Assembly (NCBI GenBank): GCA_043758205.1
Contig: JAYVNY010000072.1
Span: 1 to 45,226 of the forward strand
Source: JANNGC01 sp043758205
GTDB taxonomy: Bacteria; Verrucomicrobiota; Verrucomicrobiia; Limisphaerales; SIBH01
DNA length: 45,226 nt
Reading direction: 5' to 3'
A program made the translations under genes and the position numbers. The notes under the pieces are model-generated. The model had not been told where the DNA came from, did not search any database, and saw only the letters and a list, made by a program, of their open reading frames with translations. Below, one piece after another: positions 1 to 8,172 of the stretch. The number at the start of each line of letters is the position of its first letter. Positions within the stretch are counted from its first letter, which is position 1.

Positions 1-435
1 ATGACCTGCGCGTGCCACGGTTCGGGTTACGCCCTGGACGGCCGGCTGCTGAATGGCCCGGCGAACAGTCCGCTGACGAAGTATCCGATCACCTTCGACG
101 GCTTGGACACGCTCACCGTGGAGGTGCCGAATCTCGGCTACACCGTCGAGAGCGCGCGGGTGCAGAGCGGGAACACGCCGCGCCTGCGGCTGGATTTCCA
201 CGCCTTCTACAACGTGGTATACGAGGTCGTGTTCCGGGAGCAGGTTCGGGATGCGTGGGCGGTCATTCCGTTCGCGCTCGCGCTGGGTGGCACGGCGAAC
301 CAGCTTTCCCTCACCGGCCCCACCATCACGCCGCCTTCGGAAACCGGCTCGCCCGCCAGCGTCTTCGTGAACCGCACGACGCAGACGGGTTTCTACAGCG
401 TGGGGATCAAACTGCTGGACCTCACAAACCCGTAG
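1..435 (+). CDS. Unknown protein, C-terminal part (probably 5'-truncated by the window edge)
   Basis: An open frame runs from base 1 to TAG at 433-435 (144 residues visible). The ATG at base 1 may be an internal methionine, since the frame is open to the edge and no upstream sequence is visible. The sequence is rich in Thr, Ser and Gly, with alternating hydrophobic residues that suggest beta-sheet, and it has no membrane segment. I recognise no family. The next gene, modA, starts about 50 bases later on the same strand, but nothing links the two functionally. Coding is likely from the residue composition; identity is unknown. Confidence 0.5.
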   Translation: MTCACHGSGYALDGRLLNGPANSPLTKYPITFDGLDTLTVEVPNLGYTVESARVQSGNTPRLRLDFHAFYNVVYEVVFREQVRDAWAVIPFALALGGTANQLSLTGPTITPPSETGSPASVFVNRTTQTGFYSVGIKLLDLTNP

Positions 436-484
436 CAGGAATGAATTCCAACGCAGGCGGGCGGTGTTTCAGAATGGCCGGGCG

Positions 485-1297
485 ATGCGAGAACTGATTT
501 CAAGAATGATTCGCTGCCTAACATCAGCCCGCCGTTTCACAGCGTCGAAAGCGGCGCGCTCCATCGCCGCGCTGGCGCTCGTGTTTCTCGCCGGTTCCAC
601 CCACGCCGCGAACGTCAGCGTCTTTGCCGCCGCGAGCCTGACGGAAAGTTTGAAAGAAATCGCCACGGCGTACGAGAAGCAGTCCGGCGACAAGATCGTC
701 TTCAACCTCGGCGCGTCGAGTTTCCTTGCGCGGCAGATCGAGGAGGGAGCGCCCGCCGACATTTTCTTCTCCGCCGATGAGGCGAAGATGGACGCCCTCG
801 ACCGGAAGGGACTCATCGCGAAGGGCACGCGGCGCAGCCGGTTGTCGAACACGCTGGTCATCGTCGTGGCGGCGGACCGTGCGCCGGCCATTCACCGCGC
901 ACAGGATTTGACCAACGCCACGGTGCGGCGCATCGCGCTCGCCGATCCGAAGACGGTGCCCGCGGGCATTTACGCAAAGGAGTATTTGGAGAAGCTCAAC
1001 CTGTGGGCGGCGCTCGAAAAGAAAGTCGTCCCCACGGACAACGTGCGCGCCGCGCTCGCCGCCGTGGAGTCCGGCAACGTGGAAGCGGGCATGGTGTATA
1101 AAACCGACGCGGGCCTCTCGAAGAAGGTCGAGGTCGCCTGCGACGTGCCAGCCAAAGACGGTCCCGCCATCAGCTATCCGGTGGCGTTGGTGCGGGAGTC
1201 GAAGCAGCCCGGGGCGGCGCGGAAATTTCTCAACCACTTGAACTCCCCGGAGGCCACGCGCGTGTTCGAGAAGTTTGGTTTCATTGTGCGCCCATGA
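485..1297 (+). CDS. modA: Molybdate ABC transporter, periplasmic substrate-binding protein
   Basis: ModA captures molybdate or tungstate in the periplasm and delivers it to ModB. A basic N-terminus and hydrophobic stretch end in THAA, a signal peptide with a likely cut before ANVSVFAAASL. The family signature follows: AAASLTESLKEIA, an LGASSFLARQIEEGAPADIFFSA-type segment (two overlapping motifs, GASSFLARQI and GAPADIFFSA) and, near the C-terminus, GMVYKTDA. The length of about 270 residues is normal. A GTG at 464 is the farthest upstream start; ATG 485 and ATG 506 also leave a full signal peptide, and 485 is chosen. The stop overlaps the modB start (ATGA), so modA, modB and modC form one operon. 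Confidence 0.93.
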   Translation: MRELISRMIRCLTSARRFTASKAARSIAALALVFLAGSTHAANVSVFAAASLTESLKEIATAYEKQSGDKIVFNLGASSFLARQIEEGAPADIFFSADEAKMDALDRKGLIAKGTRRSRLSNTLVIVVAADRAPAIHRAQDLTNATVRRIALADPKTVPAGIYAKEYLEKLNLWAALEKKVVPTDNVRAALAAVESGNVEAGMVYKTDAGLSKKVEVACDVPAKDGPAISYPVALVRESKQPGAARKFLNHLNSPEATRVFEKFGFIVRP

Positions 1298-1962
1298 CTG
1301 CCGAAGCCTGGTCTGTCGTGTGGTTCACCGCGTGGGTCTCGGCGCTCAGCACGATCATCATCCTGCCCTTCGGCCTCGCCGCCGCGTGGCTGCTGGCGCG
1401 GCGCGCGTGGTTCGGCAAATCAGTGGTCGAGACTTTTATCTCGCTCCCGCTCGTCATGCCGCCCGTGGCCACGGGCTTAATTTTGTTGAAACTGCTCGGG
1501 CGACGCGGACCCATCGGCGGCTTTCTGCATGACACCCTCGGCTTCGACGTTGTGTTCACCTGGCGCGGCGTGCTGATCGCGCTGGGTGTGATGTCCTTCC
1601 CGCTGCTCGTGCGCTCGGCGCGCGTGGCCTTCGAGGAAGTGAATCCGCGTCTGGAGCAAATCGCCCGCACGCTCGGCGCGGGCGAGTGGCGCGTGTTCTG
1701 GACCATCACCGCGCCGCTGGCCTGGCGCGGCATCGTGGGCGGGATGATTCTCGCCTTCGCGCGCGCGCTCGGGGAATTTGGCGCGACCATCATGGTCGCG
1801 GGCAACATTCCCGGCCAGACCTCCACCCTCTCGCTTGACATTTTTCAATCGGTGCAACTCGGCCAGGACGCGCACGCCTTCCGTCTGCTCGGCATCTCCG
1901 TGCTGCTCGCCTTCACCGCCGTGTGGTGCAGCGAATGGCTGACCCGCCGCAAAAGATCCTGA
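1294..1962 (+). CDS. modB: Molybdate ABC transporter permease
   Basis: This is the inner-membrane channel subunit of the ModABC importer. The 222 residues contain about five hydrophobic helices. The EAA-type loop that contacts the ATPase is visible as the segment EEVNPRLEQIARTLGAGEW followed by ALGEFGATIMVAGNIPG, which is characteristic of ModB/CysT permeases. The ATG overlaps the modA TGA by four bases. The stop at 1960-1962 is one base before the modC GTG, indicating strict translational coupling. Confidence 0.93.
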   Translation: MTAEAWSVVWFTAWVSALSTIIILPFGLAAAWLLARRAWFGKSVVETFISLPLVMPPVATGLILLKLLGRRGPIGGFLHDTLGFDVVFTWRGVLIALGVMSFPLLVRSARVAFEEVNPRLEQIARTLGAGEWRVFWTITAPLAWRGIVGGMILAFARALGEFGATIMVAGNIPGQTSTLSLDIFQSVQLGQDAHAFRLLGISVLLAFTAVWCSEWLTRRKRS

Positions 1963-1963
1963 C

Positions 1964-2614
1964 GTGAAACTGCTGCTGAAAAACATCCGCGTCCCGCTCG
2001 CCGACTTCGTGCTCGAAGCGGACGTGGAAATATCGAGCCGCGTCACCGCGCTCCTCGGCCCTTCTGGCGCGGGCAAAACGACGTTGCTCGACTTGATCGC
2101 GGGGTTGCGGCGCGCGGACTCGGCGTTCATCCAGTTCGACGACCGCGTGCTGACGGACACGGCCGAGCGGGTGTTTGTGCCGCCGCGCGAGCGTCGCATC
2201 GGCTACGTGCCGCAAGACCTCGCGCTGTTCCCGCATTTGTCGGTGCGAAACAATTTGCTCTACGGCCATGACGCGCGCGCGGTGAGCAATCCGCAGTTCA
2301 CCTTCGAGCGCGTGGTGGAGGTCCTGGAAGTGGGACCGCTGCTGGAACGGAGCGTGACAAAAATTTCCGGCGGAGAAAGACAGCGTGTGGCCCTGGCTCG
2401 GGCTCTGCTCGCTTCGCCGCGACTGCTGCTGCTCGACGAACCGCTGGCCAGCCTCGACCGCCCGCTCAAGGCGCGCATCTTCCCCTTCCTGCGCCGCGTG
2501 CGCGACGAGTTCGGCCTGCCGATGCTCTACGTGACGCACGAACCGGACGAGGTGCGTGAGTTGTGCGAGAACGTGCTGCGGATGGAACGCGGACGGATCG
2601 TGCCGGGAAGTTGA
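1964..2614 (+). CDS. modC: Molybdate ABC transporter ATP-binding protein, short form
   Basis: This ATPase powers molybdate import. Walker A GPSGAGKTT lies at residues 32-40, the Q-loop at Q84, the signature ISGGERQ at 134-140, Walker B LLLLDEP at 154-160 and the H-loop His at 192. The start is GTG, one base after modB stops. At 216 residues it is much shorter than the roughly 350-residue ModC of E. coli: the frame ends right after the ATPase domain, so the C-terminal TOBE (molybdate-sensing) domain is absent. Loss of regulation by internal molybdate is an inference. Confidence 0.92.
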   Translation: MKLLLKNIRVPLADFVLEADVEISSRVTALLGPSGAGKTTLLDLIAGLRRADSAFIQFDDRVLTDTAERVFVPPRERRIGYVPQDLALFPHLSVRNNLLYGHDARAVSNPQFTFERVVEVLEVGPLLERSVTKISGGERQRVALARALLASPRLLLLDEPLASLDRPLKARIFPFLRRVRDEFGLPMLYVTHEPDEVRELCENVLRMERGRIVPGS

Positions 2615-2633
2615 AAACCTGTCCGAACTTGTG

Positions 2634-2775
2634 GCGGCGAGCATCCCTGCTTGCCAGTGAGGGCTGGCTTCCAGCCGCCCGGAAAAAAAGCCTGACCACA
2701 CAGAGCATTGAAAAAATCAGCGCGCTACTTCTAAAAGCGGCTGAATCCCGCCGGGCTGGAAGCCACGGCTCAGTG
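2634..2775. repeat. REP-like palindrome cluster in the modC/DUF2203 intergenic region
   Basis: The region between modC and the next gene holds short palindromes. GGCTGG-CTT-CCAGCC (2662-2676) forms a perfect six-base-pair hairpin. A 12-base motif TGGCTTCCAGCC near 2665-2676 recurs inverted near 2755-2766. A further imperfect hairpin (GGCGAGC...GCTTGCC) lies at about 2635-2655. This is the style of extragenic palindromes common in Verrucomicrobiota. The pair may also act as a terminator between convergent modC and the DUF2203 gene. Confidence 0.55.
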
Positions 2776-2816
2776 TCAGCCAAGGATGGCCGACGCCACA
2801 TTCTCCAGCGACGCTT

Positions 2817-3203
2817 CTACAACCGCTCGCGACCCTCAAAACCGCTGTCGAGATCGTGCCAGTGCTCGATGTCCTCCTCGTCCTGCTCCCAGCAGAGGAA
2901 CACTTCGCGGCCGCCGATGAGGGCGGGGAAATCCAGCAGGCCGCGGCTCAAGTCTTTGATTTGGATTTCCCGGCGGCTGAACTCCTGCGCCACATTTTGC
3001 AGACCGGCGAGCAGCTTGATCTGCTCGTTCACGGAGGAACCGCCGGCGGCGTCCGAGCCGCTGGCGAGCAGATGAGTGATGCGGTCCTCGACCACCTTCA
3101 GGCGCTCGCGCGTGGCCTGCATCTGCCCGAGCCAGCCGCGCACTTGCGGCAGGAGCGCGCGAGCTTCCTCCAACGTGTAGTGCTTTTGGAATTGGTGGAG
3201 CAT
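2817..3203 (-). CDS. DUF2203 family protein
   Basis: This small soluble, charged protein of about 128 residues matches the DUF2203 pattern: an N-terminal YTLEEARALLPQVRGWL helix, a coiled-coil centre with NEQIKLLAGLQ, and the C-terminal motif VFLCWEQDEEDIEHWHDLDSGF, quoted here as two linked parts (FLCWEQDEEDIEHWH and DLDSGF). The family function is unknown. The ATG at 3203 overlaps the TGA of the upstream TPR gene (TGATG); a GTG one codon upstream is an alternative. The two genes are thus translationally coupled. Confidence 0.85.
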   Translation of the reverse strand: MLHQFQKHYTLEEARALLPQVRGWLGQMQATRERLKVVEDRITHLLASGSDAAGGSSVNEQIKLLAGLQNVAQEFSRREIQIKDLSRGLLDFPALIGGREVFLCWEQDEEDIEHWHDLDSGFEGRERL

Positions 3204-4909
3204 CACGGGCCGGTGCGCGGACCCGGCGGCGGGTCCGGCTCCTTCAGTTTTTGCTCGATGGCTTTGCTCGGCTCAATCGCCAGCGCCTTGCGCCACGCCT
3301 CGCGCGCCTTCTCGCGCTGATGCAACGCGGCGTAAATGTCGCCGAGATGATCGAAGAGCGTGGCATCCGGCTCGTCGTTCAACGCGATGGATTTGCGAAT
3401 CGGCTCCAGCGCGGCCTGCGCGTCGCCTTGCTTGAACAGCACCCAGCCGAGGCTGTCGAGATAAGCGGCGTTCGTCGGGTCGGCCTTCAACGCCCGTTCA
3501 ATCATGTCGCGGGCGCGGGCGAGATTCGTGCCGCGCTCGGCCCACATGTAGCCGAGGTAATTCAGCGCGGGCGGAAAGTCCGGCGACATCGCGAGGCATT
3601 GCTCGAAGTATTTTTCCGACTCGGAAATTTTCCCCGCGCGCTCATGGGCCGAGCCGAGTTCAAAATAAAACCCGTGGGTCAGGCGGTTGGTCTCGGTGGC
3701 CTTGGCCATGATTTCGGCGGTGGTGAAATGCTCCAGCGCGTTCGTGTACTCCTTGAGCCGCATGTAGCAGAGCGCGGAATAGAATTCGCCCACGAAGGAC
3801 TTGGGGTAGCGGCGGCGCGCTTTCTGCAAGGTGTCGAGCGCGTCGCGCGGCTTCTGCTGCGCGAGCTGCGCGCTGGCGATGTCGTAATAAATCTGCGGCG
3901 TGTCCATGCCGAGCAGCAGCGCCTTGCGATAATTCTCCAGTGCGTCCTCGAACTTCTTCTCCTCGTAGGCAATCGCGCCAAGGAAGTAGTAGGCCTGCGG
4001 ATTCGTGGGCGAGTCGCGGACGATCTCCTTCAACTGCTCCGCCGCGCCCTGCGGATTGTTGTCGCGCAAATACAGCTCGGCCAGCGCCTCGCGCACGCCG
4101 GCCAGTTCGGAATCCTGCGCCAGCATCTTCACGTAGGTCTCCGCCGCGCGCTTGGATTCAGCGGTGAACAGGAAGCCCTGCGCGAGCCGTTGGAGCGAGA
4201 GCAGGTTGGTGTTCTCCAGCGCGCTGGCGCGAATGAGCAGTTCCTTCGCGCGGATGCGGCTGGGCGAATTGGTCAACCGATAACTCTCCGCGTCCAGCGC
4301 GAGATACAGATGCGCGAGATCGATCAGGAACGGCGCGTCCGGCTTCGGTTGCTTCGCCGCCTGCTCGATGTCCTGGCGCGCCTCGTTCGTCTGGCCGAGG
4401 GAGCGGTGCAGGTGAAAAAGGCTTTGGTACCCGGCCATGGAGGACGGATCGCGTTTGATCGCCGCACGGCTGGACGCGATGGCCGCGTTGGTGTCGCCCT
4501 TCTGGAGTTGCACGAGCGCGAGGCGGGCGAACATCAGGCCGGATTCTTCCGAATCATCCGCCGATTTTTTGAGCACGGAAATCGCCTTGTCGAACTCCTT
4601 GCGCTGCACATAGCGGCGCGAAAGTTCCACGGCGAGGTCCTCGTTGCGCGGGTCGCCGTCCAACGCCTTCTCATACTCGGCCAGCGCCTTGTCCATCTCG
4701 CGGTTCAACTCATGGCTGAGGCCGGCGACGTAATGCGCGTGGGCCTCGGCGCGCTTCTCCTGTTGCGCGGGGCTGTCGGCCACAGGCCGGGATTGGCCCG
4801 AAGCGCCGTCGGTGGTGAGCGGGTCGGAAGAGTGGCGGTGCGAGGCGCAACCGGCGGCGCAAAACCATGACGCCAGCACCACCCACAGCCCAAGAAATCG
4901 AAACGGCAT
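3203..4909 (-). CDS. TPR-repeat lipoprotein
   Basis: A tetratricopeptide-repeat protein of about 568 residues, probably anchored in a membrane and acting as a scaffold for protein-protein contacts. The chosen ATG (4909) gives MPFRFLGLWVVLASWF followed by a lipobox CAAGC, a good lipoprotein signal. The open frame extends 45 codons further upstream, but that part approaches and then reads through the tRNA-Thr fragment and is not protein-like. From about residue 60 to the end there are a dozen or more 34-residue repeats with the usual W/L-G-Y-A-F-A-P spacing (for example YFLGAIAYEEKKFEDALENY). The last gene on the chromosomal side of the element's left end, it appears undisturbed by the integration. 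Confidence 0.88.
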   Translation of the reverse strand: MPFRFLGLWVVLASWFCAAGCASHRHSSDPLTTDGASGQSRPVADSPAQQEKRAEAHAHYVAGLSHELNREMDKALAEYEKALDGDPRNEDLAVELSRRYVQRKEFDKAISVLKKSADDSEESGLMFARLALVQLQKGDTNAAIASSRAAIKRDPSSMAGYQSLFHLHRSLGQTNEARQDIEQAAKQPKPDAPFLIDLAHLYLALDAESYRLTNSPSRIRAKELLIRASALENTNLLSLQRLAQGFLFTAESKRAAETYVKMLAQDSELAGVREALAELYLRDNNPQGAAEQLKEIVRDSPTNPQAYYFLGAIAYEEKKFEDALENYRKALLLGMDTPQIYYDIASAQLAQQKPRDALDTLQKARRRYPKSFVGEFYSALCYMRLKEYTNALEHFTTAEIMAKATETNRLTHGFYFELGSAHERAGKISESEKYFEQCLAMSPDFPPALNYLGYMWAERGTNLARARDMIERALKADPTNAAYLDSLGWVLFKQGDAQAALEPIRKSIALNDEPDATLFDHLGDIYAALHQREKAREAWRKALAIEPSKAIEQKLKEPDPPPGPRTGP

Positions 4910-4984
4910 GGCCGGAGAATACCGGCCGCGCTCACGAACGCAACCGCCCGAGATTGGCGAACGTGGAAAAGAAACGGAAGAAAC

Positions 4985-5032
4985 TGGAGCCAGTGGTCGG
5001 GATTGAACCGACGACCTACGGTTTACGAAACC
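4985..5032 (-). repeat. attL: 48-bp tRNA-Thr 3' fragment
   Basis: These 48 bases are identical to 38322-38369, the 3' part of the intact tRNA-Thr gene (CCA end, acceptor 3' strand, T arm, variable loop and anticodon stem up to the anticodon loop). Identity stops abruptly at 5033 (T here, G at 38370) and at 4984 (C here, A at 38321). The fragment cannot make a tRNA. It is the duplicated core left on the chromosomal side when the element integrated into the tRNA gene. Confidence 0.93.
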
Positions 5033-5083
5033 TAGGAACGGCATTGTGTTCGCCTTTATTTATCAGTATTAACGCGCTGATGG

Positions 5084-5113
5084 TTGACATTTGACTAAAA
5101 ATTTGCCCATACT
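5084..5113 (+). promoter_or_regulatory. Candidate integrase promoter
   Basis: A perfect -35 hexamer TTGACA (5084-5089) is followed after 18 bases by CATACT (5108-5113). The expected start point is close to the integrase ATG at 5120, so the transcript would be nearly leaderless. The spacer contains the candidate arm-type repeat CTAAAAATTTGCCCA, so integrase binding could repress its own promoter (inference). Confidence 0.45.
5095..5109 (+). repeat. Candidate integrase arm-type site, left copy
   Basis: CTAAAAATTTGCCCA matches CTAAAAATTTGTCCA at 38182-38196 at 14 of 15 positions in the same orientation. One copy lies just inside each end of the element, so in the excised circle they flank the core on both sides, as P and P' arm sites do. 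Confidence 0.45.
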
Positions 5114-5119
5114 CAGCTC

Positions 5120-6382
5120 ATGCAACAACGTGCAGGCAAATCCAAAAAGAAGCGCGCCGGGAAGGAGCGTTTTCATGTCACTCACTTCACCAACCCGAGC
5201 GGGGAAGTGGCGTTCCGGGTCGCGGGTTACAGGGCGGACGGCGCGAGGGTGCGCGAGAATTTCAAGACCCAGGAGGAAGCCATCGGGCGCAAGGCCGAAC
5301 TGGACATCGAGGCGGCTAACATCGTCACGACCACGGCCACGCGGTTGAAGGCCACGCGCCTGACGGATGAGCAGGTCAAGGACGCCGAGCGCGCGTTTGC
5401 CAAACTCGGCAACAAGCCGTTGCTGGAGGCGGTCGAATATTTCCTCGCCAACTACCGCGAACCCGTTCGGCAGATGACCATCGCCGCCGCCGTCGAGCAG
5501 TTCCTGGCCGACCGCGAGAAGCAGAACCGCCGGCCGGACACGTTGCGGAATCTGCGCGGGCGTCTCGGCATGTTCTCCCGGCTCTGCGGTGCGAAGCAGG
5601 TTGCAGAAATCACCAACGACGATTGCCGTGACTTCGTTTTCCGCAAGGGGACTTCTCCCCGCAACCAGATCAACGACCGCCTCGCCGCGTCTAATTTTCT
5701 GAATTGGTGCGTGCGCCGGCAGTTCGCCGCCAGGAACAACATGGCGAGCGTGGACAAGCCCGCCGTGGATGCGCACGAGCCGTGCATTCTCGCGCTGGGC
5801 GATTGCCGGAAGCTTCTGGCCGCCGCCCGCGATTACAAAGACGGTCTGCTGCTCCCGTATGTCGCGGTGTCGCTGTTCGCCGGCCTGCGGCCCACGGAGA
5901 TCAGCCGCCTCACCTGGAATCGCATGGACCTCACCGAAGCCACCATCACCCTGGACGGTGCGATGGCAAAAACGCGCCAGCGCCGGATCGTGAAGCTGTC
6001 TGAAAACCTCCTGGCTTGGCTGCGTCCGCTCGCGCCGAAGCATCCCGATTTCGTGCCTGCCTCGTTCAAGCGGCATTTCGGCCGGGTGAAGCTCGCCGCC
6101 GGGTTTGATGGCAAAGACGGCGCAAAGGCGAAGGACGGCACGAAGCTGCGCCCGTGGGTGCAGGACTACCTGCGGCACACGGCTGTCTCGATGCACCTCG
6201 CCAAACACAAGCACGAGGGCGAAGCGGCGACGTGGGCGGGGAACTCGCCCAACGTCATCCATCGCCATTACAAGGGGCTGGTGAAAGAGGCGGACGCGAC
6301 CGAGTTCTGGAGCATCACCCCGGCGACGGTCAAAAGTGAGATCGTGACCTTGCCGACCTTGAAGGCGGCCCGAGCCGCTTGA
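5120..6382 (+). CDS. int: Tyrosine recombinase (integrase) of the element
   Basis: It catalyses site-specific integration into, and probably excision from, the tRNA-Thr gene. The N-terminal 110 residues are basic and resemble an arm-binding domain; a SAM-like core-binding domain follows (about 120-210). The catalytic domain has Arg257 (FAGLRPTEISRLTW), Lys284 (AKTRQR), Arg352-His353 (DYLRHTAVS) and Tyr384 (HRHYKGL). The usual His three residues before the box II Arg is Asp here, and the box III His/Trp is Asn (WAGNSPN); both vary in the superfamily. At 420 residues the length is normal. The gene lies 87 bases inside the left core and faces inward, the standard position for a tRNA-targeting integrase. 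Confidence 0.93.
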   Translation: MQQRAGKSKKKRAGKERFHVTHFTNPSGEVAFRVAGYRADGARVRENFKTQEEAIGRKAELDIEAANIVTTTATRLKATRLTDEQVKDAERAFAKLGNKPLLEAVEYFLANYREPVRQMTIAAAVEQFLADREKQNRRPDTLRNLRGRLGMFSRLCGAKQVAEITNDDCRDFVFRKGTSPRNQINDRLAASNFLNWCVRRQFAARNNMASVDKPAVDAHEPCILALGDCRKLLAAARDYKDGLLLPYVAVSLFAGLRPTEISRLTWNRMDLTEATITLDGAMAKTRQRRIVKLSENLLAWLRPLAPKHPDFVPASFKRHFGRVKLAAGFDGKDGAKAKDGTKLRPWVQDYLRHTAVSMHLAKHKHEGEAATWAGNSPNVIHRHYKGLVKEADATEFWSITPATVKSEIVTLPTLKAARAA

Positions 6383-7425
6383 GCCAGCGCCCGCAATGGA
6401 CGAAGGTTCTATCAGTGTTCTCACGCTGCGCTTGGTTCGCCCTGCTCATGGCCGTGGTGCAGCCGATTCAGGCCGCGCCGCCACCGGGCTATTACGACGC
6501 CGCGCAGGGCCAGGCGGGCGCGGAACTGCGCGCCGCACTTCATCAAATCATCCGGCGTCACCATGTCATTCCGTATTCCAGCAGCACGGCGCTCGACACG
6601 AGCGACGCGCTCAAAGTCATTGATCGGGACGCCACCGCGACGAATCTCGTGGCGCTCATCTACTCCGAGACGAATGCCCCGGCCTCGACGTTCGGGCTGA
6701 CCGGCGGCTGGAATCGCGAACACCTTTGGTGCAACAGCTACGGGATCGACAGCGCGGAACCGTCCTACTCGGATTTGCACAATCTCCGCCCCGCAGACGC
6801 GAATGTGAACAGCGCGCGGGGCAATAAATACTACGACGTGAGCGACACGAACTCGGCGGGCTACCATTTCCCCGCCCACGTCGAGGCACCGCGTTGCTCG
6901 ACGGATTCCGATTCCTGGGAACCGCCCGCCTCGCAGCGCGGCGACATAGCCCGCGCCCTGTTCTACATGGCGACGCGCTACACGGGGGACACGAACAACG
7001 AACCCGCCCTCGTCCTCACCGACACCGTGATACTCATTCAATCGACGAACGCCAACATGGGGCGGCTCGCGACGTTGCTCGCGTGGCATCAGGCCGATCC
7101 GGTGGACACCGCCGAACGCCTGCGCAACGACCGCGTGTATTCCTACCAGACCAATCGCAACCCGTTTGTGGACCACCCGGAGTGGGTGAACCTGGCCTTG
7201 GCCCCGCCCAGCACCAATGCGCCCACGCTGGCCGTGGCTCGCGCGGGCGGCGCGATGGTGCTTTCGTGGCGCGCGACGAACCAGAGCGCGCACTTGGAAT
7301 ACACCACGACCCTGCCGGGCGGCTGGCTCGCCGTCACGAACCCGCCCGTCCTGACGAGCCTCAATTTTTCCGTGGCGTGGACCAACACGGGGGCCATGTC
7401 TTTCTTCCGGCTCAAAGTGGATTGA
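6379..7425 (+). CDS. Secreted endonuclease I family nuclease
   Basis: A predicted non-specific DNA/RNA endonuclease of the EndA/Vvn (endonuclease I) family, exported by an N-terminal signal peptide ending near PIQAAPPPGYY. The His-Me-finger signature is clear: GGWNREHLWCNSYG, then SDLHNLRPAD with NVNSARGN, followed by GDIARALFYMATRY. The nuclease domain ends near residue 255; about 90 further residues look like a beta-rich C-terminal domain. The first possible start is TTG overlapping the integrase stop (TTGA); GTG at 6415 also keeps the signal peptide. Position directly behind the integrase marks it as cargo. A role in degrading external DNA or competing phage DNA is only inferred. Confidence 0.85.
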   Translation: MSQRPQWTKVLSVFSRCAWFALLMAVVQPIQAAPPPGYYDAAQGQAGAELRAALHQIIRRHHVIPYSSSTALDTSDALKVIDRDATATNLVALIYSETNAPASTFGLTGGWNREHLWCNSYGIDSAEPSYSDLHNLRPADANVNSARGNKYYDVSDTNSAGYHFPAHVEAPRCSTDSDSWEPPASQRGDIARALFYMATRYTGDTNNEPALVLTDTVILIQSTNANMGRLATLLAWHQADPVDTAERLRNDRVYSYQTNRNPFVDHPEWVNLALAPPSTNAPTLAVARAGGAMVLSWRATNQSAHLEYTTTLPGGWLAVTNPPVLTSLNFSVAWTNTGAMSFFRLKVD

Positions 7426-7455
7426 GCGAGGCAAGTTCAGTATCCTCGCCGCGTC

Positions 7456-8094
7456 ATGTGCAGTCGATTCAGCCAGACGAAGGGTGAAATGCGGCGCGAG
7501 TCGCGCTTCGGAACGCTCCAAACGAAGTTGACGCTCCGCTTCAACATCGCGCCGACGCAGGCCGCGCCAGTCGCCTTGCTCAAGGACGGCGCGCTGACGC
7601 TCCAGGACATGCAATGGGGCTTCGCAGGGTTCAACGGGCAGACCGTGGTGAACGCGCGCAGCGAGACGGCGCACGAAAAGCGAATGTTCCGCGAGGCGTG
7701 GGCGGCGAATCATTGCATCGTTCCGGCGGACGGGTTTTACGAATGGAAGACTACACCCGAGGGCAAGCAGCCGTATCGCTTCGTCCAGCGGAGTCGCGAG
7801 TTGTTTTGGTTCGCCGGACTGTGGAGTGAGGATCGTTTCACAATCCTGACCGCGCCCGCGCTGGGTTGCGTGCGCGAGCTTCACGACCGGTTGCCGGTCA
7901 TTCTCAGCGACGAGGCCATCGACTGGTGGCTTGCTGCCGCCGCGCCGCCCGCCCATGCGGAATTGATCGAGCGCGCCGCGCCCGCCTTGGCGCTCGAAAG
8001 CTATCCCGTCAGCCGGGCCATGAGCAACGCGCGCCACGTTTCCCCGGACTGCATCGAACCGATTCAGTTGCCACAGGCGGAGTTCAATCTATGA
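7456..8094 (+). CDS. SRAP (YedK/HMCES-type) abasic-site DNA-protein crosslink protein
   Basis: Proteins of this family sense abasic sites in single-stranded DNA and attach covalently through Cys2. The ATG at 7456 places Cys directly after Met (MCSRFSQ), as required after methionine removal. The other active-site segments are intact: VVNARSETA (Asn), PADGFYEWK (Glu) and LHDRLPVIL (His). Length (212 residues) is typical. It lies between the nuclease and hsdM on the same strand and would protect DNA during replication or repair (family knowledge); its role in this element is not evident. Confidence 0.92.
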   Translation: MCSRFSQTKGEMRRESRFGTLQTKLTLRFNIAPTQAAPVALLKDGALTLQDMQWGFAGFNGQTVVNARSETAHEKRMFREAWAANHCIVPADGFYEWKTTPEGKQPYRFVQRSRELFWFAGLWSEDRFTILTAPALGCVRELHDRLPVILSDEAIDWWLAAAAPPAHAELIERAAPALALESYPVSRAMSNARHVSPDCIEPIQLPQAEFNL

Positions 8095-8172
8095 CAGTGG
8101 GTGGCGGACTCCCACCGCCGCATCACCCCTTGCTTGCCCCGCGCCCCTTTGTCACGCTGCGCGCCACAAATC

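Noticed and set aside
3251..4870. 539-codon rightward frame opposite the TPR gene
   Set aside because: It is the complement of strongly protein-like TPR repeats; its translation is Arg/Ala/Leu/Val-rich without a domain.
4910..5044. N-terminal extension of the TPR lipoprotein
   Set aside because: The extension translates the tRNA-Thr fragment and intergenic sequence. The Met at 4909 gives a proper lipoprotein signal.
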